Assembly: GCA_023974075.1 (NCBI GenBank)
Contig: CM043790.1
Coordinates: 17,995,883-18,059,882, forward strand
From: Chaenocephalus aceratus
Lineage: Eukaryota > Chordata > Actinopteri > Perciformes > Channichthyidae
Direction of reading: 5' to 3'
Length of the DNA stretch: 64,000 nucleotides
In this document: in pieces, positions 24,818 to 38,848 of the stretch
How positions within the stretch are numbered: the first letter of the stretch is position 1
Layout: the number at the start of each line of letters is the position of its first letter
Notes under the pieces: model-generated
Database searches by the model: none
What the model was told of the DNA's origin: nothing
What the model saw: only the letters and a program-made list of their open reading frames with translations
Made by a program: the position numbers and the translations under genes

Positions 24818-25215
24818 CATCAGTGTACCCTCGGTTATAGCTCCTCCAGAGAGACTCCTCTCTTCTCTCTCCGCTCTCCTCTGCATCAGTGTACCCTCGG
24901 TTATAGCTCCTCCCGAGAGACTCCTCTCGCCTCTTTTCTCCTCTAAATCAGTGTATTCTCGGTTACGGCTCCTCCAGACAGCCTCCTCAATAATCGATCC
25001 TCGACGCGCCTTTAGAGAAATTTGTTTTCCTTCGAGACGGCGCGCCACCACCCGTTTCCGGGTCGCTGCCGGAGGACCTGGGAGTCTGGGACGCGAAAAT
25101 CATAGAAATTACAAACAGCTCATTTCCGAGGACTTGCGCGCGTCGGGACGACCGGCGAACCTCCCCGACAGGCGCACGCGAGGGCCCGCCCACAACTGCG
25201 TGCACGTCTGTGACC
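24818..25215. repeat. CpG-rich block with a three-copy 62-66 bp minisatellite
   Basis: Units start at 24818, 24884 and 24946 with 'atcagtgta..ctcggtta' and contain 'gctcctcc..gagactcctc'. The third unit is diverged and passes into a CpG-dense stretch (24985-25205) unlike its AT-rich surroundings. The plus strand is open for 145 codons across it and the units are in frame, giving a repeated ISVPSVIAPPERLLS, but the minus strand is open too and no domain is visible. It could be an unmethylated regulatory island, an LTR remnant or a minisatellite. Confidence 0.55.
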
Positions 25216-27201
25216 GCAGTTTTAATTAAAATTGGAAATAAATCTCAACTTGCCGGGTAAAATCTTGAATTGTTTCGAAAAAAAATACACTGTGAGAATT
25301 TGTTGGGTGCTGAGCTCTGCATCTTTGCAGTTTTCATACTGTGTGCACAAACTGTAATAACTATATGTAGTGTTAGTATGTGTGTGTATGTGTGTGTGTT
25401 CCAGGGTACTATTGTGTGTTTTAACACTGATTCACCGATGGCAGGAAGGGAAAACAGTGTTTGAAAACTGTTTATTTGTCTGAAAGGGTAAAACAATGTA
25501 ACCTTGTGCGATACTACTTGGAAGCATCCTGAGGCCACTTGGAAAGATTTAGTACTCAGAGAAAATGCGATTGATACCGGGGAGAATTTGGGGTTTCTTT
25601 CACCAAGCTCTGAAATATGCTCCCGGCATTCAAGCCACGAGGATGAAAAGCTATTGGACCAGGGAGCTAATTTAAATCGAAAAATCTGCGGCTATATGGT
25701 TGAATTCTATACTCTCCGTATCACATTTCAAATGACTCCAGAGCCTGAGTGCAATTCAGCATTTGGATTGTTTGATTGTTTGGGGCTGTCTGGGCTCTCA
25801 GTCATGTGGCAGTGCTCCTCGGGACACAGGCCAAACTCATAGCATATGTTGGAAGGGTAAGACAGGAGTTCAGTGAGTATGTGTTTTTGTAGTGTACACA
25901 CACAGACACCCACACACTAAGAAATGGCCTTTGTTTGAACGATATGTTTTTGGCAAGCATTCACACACATTCATTATTCATGAATGTGTGTGTGCGTTTT
26001 TGCACAATGCCACTTTCATACACTTTCTCTCTTTGTTTGTGTGCTTTACACGCACCTAAGTAAGCACACACTGAATTCAACAAATAAACACAAACACTGG
26101 GGGCAATTTGTCCTGATTCTTGAGCTTGCCTCTAATCTTTACATAGGAAGGTCAAAGATGTTTGATAAGTTCACCAGGATGCTGATATGGTCTATCTGCA
26201 TCATATCTACCAGAGTGGCTATGGATGTGTGTGTTGGTCTGTGTCTGAGTTTCTAGACCACATAACTGCAGACTTCTTCCAGACACACAACCATGTAAGG
26301 TAATTCACTCTTTCTAGTGTGTTTTTAGGAACATTAATATCTCAAACATCTGTGCACGTCTGTGGTTGAGTTGGCAACCTCTCCAAAGTGTGTTGTGGAC
26401 CAAGCGACACGATCAAAAACACATTTGTGACAACCTTATCTTAAGAGTGGCTTTTATCCGCCATGCTGACTGCTGCTCTGGTATTTTTTTGTTTCTCATT
26501 CTTTTTGTCCCTTTCTCCTCTTTTCCCTCCATCCCCGGTCTCAAGGATTTCCTCTATTATTCCCTTGTTCTCCCCCCCTTTTCTCTGCTCTCCCTCTTGC
26601 TCTCTCTCTCTTTCTTCTTCTTGCACCCTTTTTTGATTCAGGATGTGCCAGTTTGGGTGGTGAAGATGGAGCTCCCTAGACCCTGGAGGGGTATTGGAGC
26701 CGTAGGAACACTGGTCCCCGCCTCTCCATGCGTCGGCATTGTGAGCATGGGCTAATTGTTAAAGCGAGGCCTCAAAGAGAGAGGACAAAAGGTCACGGTG
26801 GGTCACTTTGTCGTCCTAACATGAAAGGAGCTCCCAGTTTCAATGAGGATTAACCAAAAATTCCATTGACTGCAACACTATGGGAGCTGCCAGCATCTTA
26901 TACATGTGAATTACCCACACATATGAAAGTGCCCTCTTTCCTCTCCTCCAATTGTATCTCCTCTCCTTTCCTCTCCTATCATCTCCTTTCCTTTTCTCTC
27001 CTCTCTTCTTCTGGCAGACACACAATTACACACACACACACAAATACATTCACGCAAACACACATCATTCAGTGGGGAGTTAAATTAGTTCAGTGTCTGC
27101 AGTACTAACGGTCAAACCGTGCCCCTTGACCCCTCGGCTGCCTGTTATTCAGTGTGTGTGTTTGTGTGTGTATCTGTGCGTGTGTGCGTGAGTGGGTGCG
27201 T
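25216..27201. other. Non-coding stretch
   Basis: Scattered GT/CA-rich patches and a CT-rich tract around 26930-27010. A pyrimidine tract ending 'gattcag' precedes an open segment at 26639, but no domain supports an exon. Nothing else is recognised. Confidence 0.4.
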
Positions 27202-27225
27202 GTGTGTGTGTGTGTGTGTGTGTGT

Positions 27226-27989
<764 letters not shown>

Positions 27990-28029
27990 CTGCGTGCGTG
28001 CGTGCGTGCGTGGGGCAGAGCTCATTTAG

Positions 28030-29482
28030 AGGTTAATGTGTCAGTGAATTAACTGAATGTCCAAAGCTGGACGGTGCTTCGAGGTGAAATCCCGAGAACA
28101 TTGGCATGCTGTACCTCCGAAACATGGCGTTTGGTATGGAGTCGAGAGAGTCACCATTGTGTGATCTGTCATGTAGGATGATGGATTGGGATCAAAATTC
28201 AGGCTTTTGTCTCACAACACATGATTACACTAAGGGCGAGAGAATTAGAAAGGATGACAGGATAGAAGAGTAACTGAACCATGGGAGTGCCCTCCGTGTT
28301 AATGTAGGCTTTTGGTGACCTTAAGTCTACGAAACACAATGTAGACTCAGTTCCAATCATTTCCGTTCTTTACATGTGCAGAGGCCTGTGTGGGGTGCTG
28401 CTCTTCTGGCTGGCACCCACCTCATGTGAAAGGCAGTGCTTAATAGCTACATTCCTGCCTGGCAGCAAAGCTATATGTGCCCATACATCCATTGGGTCAT
28501 TATGACAGAGGCAAGGTCCTTATTATCTTCTACGCCATAATGACCCAACATGAATTTCAAACACGTTCCTCTGACTCGATGGGTCGATCATGCAGAACCG
28601 AGCCCCATTCAGGTCCATTCCTTGAGCTCCATTATTTCTGACATGTTTTTTATACTTAAAAGTTATATCACCAGATGGAGTGCTGACTAATGACAAATCC
28701 TCTAATCGAAGACAAAAAAAGGCTGCACAGTCATCCCTACTTGGCTGCGGTTTGTTTTTCACTATAGGTTAATGCTCATCAGGGTTAAATAAATGTTTGA
28801 GCCTTTGTAATATCCCAGACTTAAAATCATGTGTAATTAGTGTTATTTCAAAAGGAATAATCTTGCTATTCATCAATTCCGAGTAATACAGTATACTTTA
28901 TCAGACTTTGGGTGATTCATACCTTAAATCTTCCATTGTTCTTAACATTTGTCTGCATTACGTCAAAGAGAGGAGGAACCCCAGTGGGCCACTCAAGCAT
29001 TGAGGAGTGCTGTATAAAAAATCAAGACTAAACTTGTAGCAGTAATGGATTGTTTTCAAGCACAAATCAAAATAAAATCTGGAATATCTTTGCTAAACCT
29101 GTTGAACTAAACACTCGCGGGACGACGGTGCACATGTTGGTCGCTGATTAATACTGCAGACCTTCCTCCGAAAAAATGTGAGACAGAGGAAAAAAGAAAA
29201 CACAGACGATCAGAAGGAAAACAAAGATTTCCCATCATCATCCCCTCTGTCACAGTCCAATGGTAAAAGTTCTGGGAAACAGCAGTAAAGCCGGTAGTCA
29301 TGATTCAGTGGTCAACGCCACGTTGGACTGCTGACCACTGATAGTAATGTACTATCAAACGAGAGCTACACGTAAGCAGCCGTGATCACTTTGATGCCAA
29401 GAGCTATTAGAGATAGAGCATGCAGAGTCACAGAAATCTGGAAAATGGGTTCCCTCTGAAATAGTGATGGGCTGGAGTGATA
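28030..29482. other. Non-coding stretch
   Basis: No supported gene. The minus frame at 28523-28762 was considered and rejected. Possible intronic DNA if the candidate exons nearby are real. Confidence 0.4.
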
Positions 29483-29578
29483 CTATGCCCCCTTTGTGCA
29501 CTCAGAGGCCATGTCGGGTGCAGAGGCGATGGGGCCCTGGGAATCCATGGCACAGCGGGTGAAAGGAGGTGGGCGGAC
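29483..29578 (-). CDS. Candidate 3'-terminal coding exon of an unknown host gene
   Basis: On the minus strand a pyrimidine-rich acceptor (ctgtctctcag) ends at 29579. The frame is then open for 31 codons, with PPPFTRCAMDSQGPIASAPD, to a TAG at 29483-29485. The segment is more GC-rich than its surroundings. No family is recognised. It could be the last exon of a gene running leftwards that includes the candidate exon at 31206-31345, or it may be chance. Confidence 0.3.
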   Translation of the reverse strand, partial: VRPPPFTRCAMDSQGPIASAPDMASECTKGA

Positions 29579-29829
29579 CTGAGAGACAGCATATGTTACT
29601 CATCAACAGCAAGGTGATGATCAGGACTGGGTTTTGATTACTGACATTCTTACAGTCTGTGAAATGTCTTATACATATATGTTAGGTCAGGTGGTTAAGT
29701 GACCATGGTTACAAGGAGGTGCTTTTAAATGCCTCCTTTTTCTTGACCGGCAGTTTGGATAGTCATGACCTACTCATGGCACTCTCAGTGTCCTACTAGC
29801 AAACTATGCATGACCCCTGAAAACATTGC

Positions 29830-30060
29830 GTGTTTAGTTTAGTTTATTTATTTATAGTGTCGTGGACAGTCCCCATCGATGAACTGTCACAAAAACAGTA
29901 AATGGTGCAGCTTTAGCCGACATGGCTAATTTACAGCTGTTGTCCCCGGCCAGATGGTAATAGACGCCCTTAAAATTACAATATATCAACAGCATTAGTT
30001 ATTAGAAAATATATAAAATAAAATAAAAAGGAGGAAAGACAAGTAGATACCGGTGTGAGG
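29830..30060. repeat. Probable LINE 3'-end fragment
   Basis: A 'gtttagtttagtttatttattt' start followed by 'ggctaatttacagctgttg' and 'ccccggccag' resembles the inverted 3' end of a common fish LINE. No coding part is attached, and the boundaries are approximate. Confidence 0.35.
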
Positions 30061-30511
30061 ATAAAAGAGAACAATAAACAACACACGTTACTATATACAG
30101 TATGTCACATATAGCACATCACAATCACATAACAGAAACGAGGGGCAACATCCATGACCACAACATGTAACACTCACACGTGTGCATTTATTTTCTCTGC
30201 AATACATTTCGCCTGCTTGATGAAATATGCCACTTGATGTGATCCTTATTGGTCCCTTTGTGTTGCTTTATCTATTGTTAGTTAGTTAGTTAGTTTGCCA
30301 TTGAATGCCACAGACCTTCATTAGATGTAAGAATGCTAGAAAGATAACAATTAAAAATAACTGTTTTATTTGTATGCATTTTTCTAGGATGAAATGACAC
30401 GCTGTGACAATAATATGAACATGACCACAACAGGTTATTTCAGTGCTTAAAGAACCAGAGCAAAGTCAGAGATGCATGATTAAAAACAGCAAATTGAAAT
30501 AGAAAGTGGAA

Positions 30512-34639
<4,128 letters not shown>

Positions 34640-34642
34640 CTT

Positions 34643-36064
34643 AGCCGCTTTCACACCGCAGGACTTGCGGTACTTTAGTGCCGGCACTAAAGTACCACTA
34701 AAGTACCACTAAAGTACCACTAAAGTACCACGGCACTAAATCCGCCAGGGGGCTAGTGCCAATCGCATTCACACCGCAGTACTTTCCCTGAGGCACGATT
34801 ACGCTGACGTCACTTCGTCTTCTTCTTCTCTGGGTTTACTGGCAGGCCGCAAAACCACTTCACGGCGAGTACAACAAAAAACGAGAGAAGAAGAACTACA
34901 CGGGGGGAGGGGGTATAAAGCCCATCCGCTGTATGAGGACTTTGTTTACTTTCCGACCTCAGACATGATGGAGTTCATAAGGGTAATTTACAAATAAAAT
35001 ACCCCATTATAACAATGGACTTTATCTTTATGTATTTATTATATATTACCCCCTCAGGCTGATTTTGGAAAAGGACATCAACCCTTGTTTGGTGTTTTTC
35101 CCTTATTTATCTAAAACAAATGACATGATAAATTACTTGTGTTTGTGTGTGTAAGACTTGTGTTTCTGATAAATTCAACCACCGACACCTGTCTGCTCTC
35201 ACATTCTTATATTCTGCAAATTTGGGGTGGGACACAATAAATAAAGCTTCGCCAGTTTGTTTGTTTTATTGCACAGTCAAGACATAACAATAACGGCATC
35301 ATGCTGTTCCAGGTGTGTCGTATGCATGTAAATTGAAGTTAAATAACAGTGTGCAATGTAAAATAAAGTGTAAGTAGTTTCAAAACAATGTAACAGTGGC
35401 AATATATATAGCAGCAGACACGCCTTAGTGCAAGTTAGGTGTCAGTATTAAAAAACAGTGGCAATATATATATATAATAACAATAGAAAATCGTTACCAC
35501 TCTTATTATTGTGGTCTTTAATTGTTTTATAGTACTGCCTGAGTTTCTTTATTTTTACCCGGCATCCGTGTGCACTGTGCACGATTCCCAGCTCAAGTAG
35601 CGAACATCGCTCAAAACATTTGGAGTTGGGAACTGCTTTCTGTAGAAGCTGCTGCATCCCGTCCTTGGAGTAAATTGCCAGAAGCGCCGACACTTCCTCA
35701 TCATTCCACCGCTCCGGTGTTGTAGTACGTGTGGTCATAACTGCTTTAAAGTACAAAAAAACCACTCGCTCAGGTGTGGATGTGGTTTTGTAGCGAGGAA
35801 AAAAATGGCTGCCTAACAAAACAAATTCAGAGTCTAACGGGGCGTGGTTTGCAATTCGCCCAGCCAATAGAAATAGAATAGAAATTGGCACTCTTTTGTC
35901 ACCAGGTTCGTACCACCTCTCTAGCAGGGACTAAAAAGTACCAAAAGAGTTCCAAAAGAGTTCCCAGCACTGAGTAGTCCCGGCGGTGTGAACGCGACAT
36001 TATTGGTACTAACGGAACTAAAGAACTAAAGTACCAGGGAAAGTCCTGCGGTGTGAACGCGGCT
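34643..36064. mobile_element. Harbinger-type element, 1.42 kb, with SANT/Myb-like gene
   Basis: The ends AGCCGCTTTCACACCGCAGG and AGCCGCGTTCACACCGCAGG (right end read inverted) match at 19 of 20 positions. A 3-bp duplication CTT flanks them (34640-34642 and 36065-36067). Near the left end is a four-unit 11-bp repeat (ACTAAAGTACC, 34686-34729), and its inverse words recur near the right end. A SANT/Myb-like frame lies on the minus strand. No DDE transposase is seen, so the copy is non-autonomous. CTT rather than TWA is slightly unusual for Harbinger. Confidence 0.75.
35448..35738 (-). CDS. SANT/Myb-like DNA-binding protein fragment of a Harbinger element
   Basis: I start at the ATG at 35738-35736, not the upstream in-frame ATG at 35891, because the three related copies in this window share homology only from here. 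The protein begins with TTPERWNDEEVSALLAIYSK, a trihelical SANT/Myb-like first helix with conserved W and acidic EE. KKLRQYYKTIKDHNNKSG follows. In Harbinger systems such a protein carries the transposase to the nucleus and binds the transposon ends. Only ~96 residues remain, and the frame ends in a stop in AT-rich DNA at 35448. Related copies are at 36935 and 42816. Confidence 0.6.
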   Translation of the reverse strand: MTTRTTTPERWNDEEVSALLAIYSKDGMQQLLQKAVPNSKCFERCSLLELGIVHSAHGCRVKIKKLRQYYKTIKDHNNKSGNDFLLLLYIYIATVF

Positions 36065-36067
36065 CTT

Positions 36068-36752
36068 GTAAACAAAAAAGAACTAGAAAAACTGAGGCAA
36101 CCTTTCATCTTTGCCCACCACAATAAGATGCCTAACGTCAGGGTGATGGACACATTTTATAGTCTAGACATTATTAAGTTATTTTATGATAACTGCTCGC
36201 TAACCACGGTCATAAACTATGGCCACCAGTGCCCAACTGCCCTCACTCTGCCTCTTATTTGGTGTTTGAGGACATCCAAACAATTGTGATTCTAGGAAGA
36301 GGGGGATATCAGTGCAGGCCAATTGTCGTTGCTGACACGTACAGTTAGAAAGAGCCTTGGCCTTGCCGCTGCTATAATGTTGTGGCTCACTGGGACACCA
36401 TGACTTCCTAATGACCCAAACACATACTGTACATCCTCTGTGCCTGTGCGTTTCATCTGCCTGATATTTGCTGCAATTGAGTCTCTTCTGTCAGTGCCGT
36501 TGCATGTGCCACTGTTGATATGGGATGTTTATGAGCAATTACCAACAATTACGGTTGTCGAGTTTGCTCTATTTGCATGAGAATGTTTTTTTTTTTTTTT
36601 TTATTAAATTGTGTTTGCGCTAGCACCCAAGCATGAGACAGCTTTTGTCACAAGACTGATTGCAATGACACTCAAGCATAGTGACCGGAGGATATGAAGG
36701 AAACCCAAGGTTATCCTGCGAGTGTATATCCCACATTTTCAGAGACAATAGG
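36068..36752. other. Non-coding stretch
   Basis: Contains a T-rich run at 36585-36602. No gene is recognised between the two Harbinger-type elements. Confidence 0.45.
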
Positions 36753-37190
36753 CAGGCGCTTTCACACCTGAGTACTTTTCCGATAGTTCTTGAAATGTTG
36801 CGTTCAACTTCACACCAAAAATTGCAAACCACGCCCCGTAAAACTCCCAAAAAGTTTAGTGAAGCAGCCATTTTATTTGCGGACATTAGCATTATTAGCA
36901 TTAGCCCAGCGCACCAACGGAGAGAGACTAACTTATGGCAACACAAAAAAAACATGGGAGCGGTGGAGTGATGAGGAGGTGTCGGCGTTCTGGCGATTTA
37001 CTCGGAAGCCAGTCCCCAACTCCGAGGACTTCCGGCCGGGGACTTCGGGTGGCAGTATACGCCGTGAAGTTGTTTGTGGTCTGCCCAAAGCAGAAGAAGA
37101 AGAAGTGACATCAGTGGCTTCATTTGCCTAATCCTCCCTCAGGGATTTATTCCGGTGTGATCGCGATCTGCTCTTTAGTTCATCAGAACT
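36753..37190 (+). mobile_element. Left arm of an inverted pair of Harbinger-type SANT elements
   Basis: The left end ggcgctttcacacctgagta matches, read inverted, the right end of the arm at 42646-43072 (ggtgctttcacaccggagta). An ATG at 36935 opens a frame with TWERWSDEEVSAFWRF, homologous to the SANT-like start at 35738. The sequence from 37080 (agaagaagaagaagtgacatcag) corresponds to the inverse of 34770-34860 in the full element. No matching right terminal repeat follows. Instead it meets the inverted arm near a small palindrome, ctttagttc-atca-gaactaaag, around 37173-37194. Confidence 0.6.
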
Positions 37191-37288
37191 AAAGAGTTCT
37201 GATTAACTAAGTACTGGGAACTAAGTACTTTTCCCAAGAATAGTTCCCGGAACTTTTATTTCCTGGAACTATCTAGTAAATCGCGTTC
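37191..37288 (-). mobile_element. Outer part of the right-hand inverted Harbinger-type arm
   Basis: Words such as 'gaacttttatttcctggaact', 'tctagtaaatcgcgttcaca' and 'aagtactgggaact' correspond in order to the left-end region of the element at 34643. The arm is cut at the TTC array and continues at 42646 after the Tx1-clade LINE. Its terminal repeat is missing at the junction with the left arm. Confidence 0.5.
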
Positions 37289-37582
37289 ACAGGAATGCTT
37301 TTTTTCTTCTCTTCTTTCTTCTTCTTCTTTTCTTCTTCTTCTTCTTTTCTTTTCTTCTTCTTCTTCTTTTCTTCTTTCTCTTCTTCTTCTCTTTCTTTTC
37401 TTCTTCTCTCTTCTTTTCTTTTCTTCTTCGTCTTCTTCTTCTTCTTCTTCTTCTTCTTTTCTTCTTCTTCTTCTTCTTCTCTTCTTCTTCTTCTTCTTCT
37501 TCTTCTTCTTCTTCTTCTTCTTCTTCTTCTTCTTCTTCTTCTTCTTCTTCTTCTTCTTCTTCTTCTTCTTCTTCTTCTTCTG
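37289..37582. repeat. (TTC)n array, left side of the LINE insertion
   Basis: Imperfect TTC/TTTC repeats become perfect TTC from about 37495. Related Harbinger elements nearby carry short TTC tracts at the same relative position (34817-34830), so the array likely grew from that tract. Poly-Arg and poly-Leu frames are artefacts. Confidence 0.95.
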
Positions 37583-37722
37583 TGGTGGAGGTGTGTTTTT
37601 GAAGAGGGAAGAGGGATTTTCACTTTTAGTTCGTTTGTTTCTGTTTCAATCGTTTGTTTCACTGTATGATTTTACGTGGGGATACTCTTTCCAAGTACGG
37701 TTAATTTGTTTTTCCATGCCTC

Positions 37723-38848
37723 GTGGCGGGGATGGCGTCCTTCGGGGCGCCGCCGGTGTCTCTGAGACACGGAGTGCGTTTGGTGGCTCAGGCCGCAAGC
37801 ACAATGGAGCAGGTGCTGCTGGCTGTGGGGGAGCAGGTAGGTCATGTAAACATCTCCTATGCTTCCCGTATGAACAAAGCGGTCGTGGTCTTTTTGAAAG
37901 ACCAGAAATATGCGACAGAACTTATTGAGAGCGGATTAATGGTAAACTAGGAATACATCCAAGTTTCGCCGTTGGCGACACCGTCCACGCGGATCACTGT
38001 GTCTGGCGTTCCTCCATTCATCCCGAATGAGGCGCTGGAACGGGAGCTGAAGCGTTTCGGTAAGTTTGCCAGTAATCTCCGCACTGTTGCTCTGGGGTGT
38101 AAAGATGATAAACTAAAACATGTCCAATCTCTGCGGAGACAGGTGTTCATGTTTCTGACTTGTCCCACTCAGACACTAGATGTGTCTTTCCGGGTGAGGC
38201 ATGAAGAGGGGTTTTTATATGGTTTATGCGAGCTCAGGGAACGTAAAGTGTTTTGAGTGCGGGGAGTCGGGTCACAAACGTGTTGCATGTCCACAGAGAC
38301 GGCACGCCGCTCCGCCGGGTGCGGCCGAGCCCGGGGCCGCCGAGCCCGAGGCGGAGGAGCCCGAGGCGGCGGAGCCCGTGGCGGCGGAGCCCGGGGCGGC
38401 GGAGCCCGGGGCGGCGGAGCCCGGGGCCGCCGAGCCAGTCGCTGGGGCGGCCAGGGCCGCTGGGGCGGCCGGGGCCGCTGGGGCGGCCGGGGCCGCTGGG
38501 GCGGCGGCCGGGCGCGCGGATCCCGGTGTCGCGGGGGCTGCTGTTGCACCCGCCGGGGCCCCAGGGGCGGCGGCCGCGGATCCCGGTGTCGCGGGGGCTG
38601 CTGTTGCACCCGCCGGGGCCCCAGGGGCTGCGGATGAAGTAGAGATGAATATCGGGAGAGATGAAACGGGGATTGTAGAGAATGTGGTGAGTGTGAGAGG
38701 AGAACATGTGGAAACAGGTAAACGGGTGGGAGATGATGTAGCAGGACAGTCGAGGACCGGGGCTGTGGGACAGGTGGAGGCTGTTGGCACACAGCAGGAG
38801 CTGCCGTCTGGTTCTGGGAGAACTGCACTACTTCTAACCTCTCTGTAA
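37723..38848 (+). pseudogene. Tx1-clade LINE ORF1 (RRM-like plus CCHC zinc knuckle)
   Basis: The frame starts at the ATG 37723, has an in-frame TAG at 37948-37950 and shifts frame near 38205. Blocks visible: MNKAVVVFLKDQKYATELI; ITVSGVPPFIPNEALERELK (an RNA-binding-like fold); KHVQSLRRQVFMFL; and a single zinc knuckle CFECGESGHKRVAC (C-x2-C-x4-H-x4-C). An Ala/Gly/Pro/Glu low-complexity tail follows. ORF1 proteins of this clade bind the element's RNA. The C-terminus runs into the L2-type LINE at about 38845. Confidence 0.82.
38310..38637. repeat. GC-rich coding minisatellite in the LINE ORF1
   Basis: Repeats of gcggagcccggggcg (15 bp) and ggggcggccggggccgct (18 bp) are followed by two copies of a 60-bp unit at 38518-38577 and 38578-38637. 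GC content is far above the rest of the window. All units keep the reading frame, giving AEPGA, AGAAG and DPGVAGAAVAPAGAPGAA repeats. Confidence 0.88.

Noticed and set aside
26639..26755. Possible exon after a pyrimidine tract ending gattcag
   Set aside because: Only a short open segment in a CT-rich region; the pyrimidine tract is long simple sequence.
28523..28762. 80-codon minus frame with a globular-looking peptide
   Set aside because: No acceptor or donor at sensible positions and no family recognised.
37273..37669. Poly-Arg and poly-Leu/Phe frames over the TTC array
   Set aside because: Trinucleotide repeat artefact.
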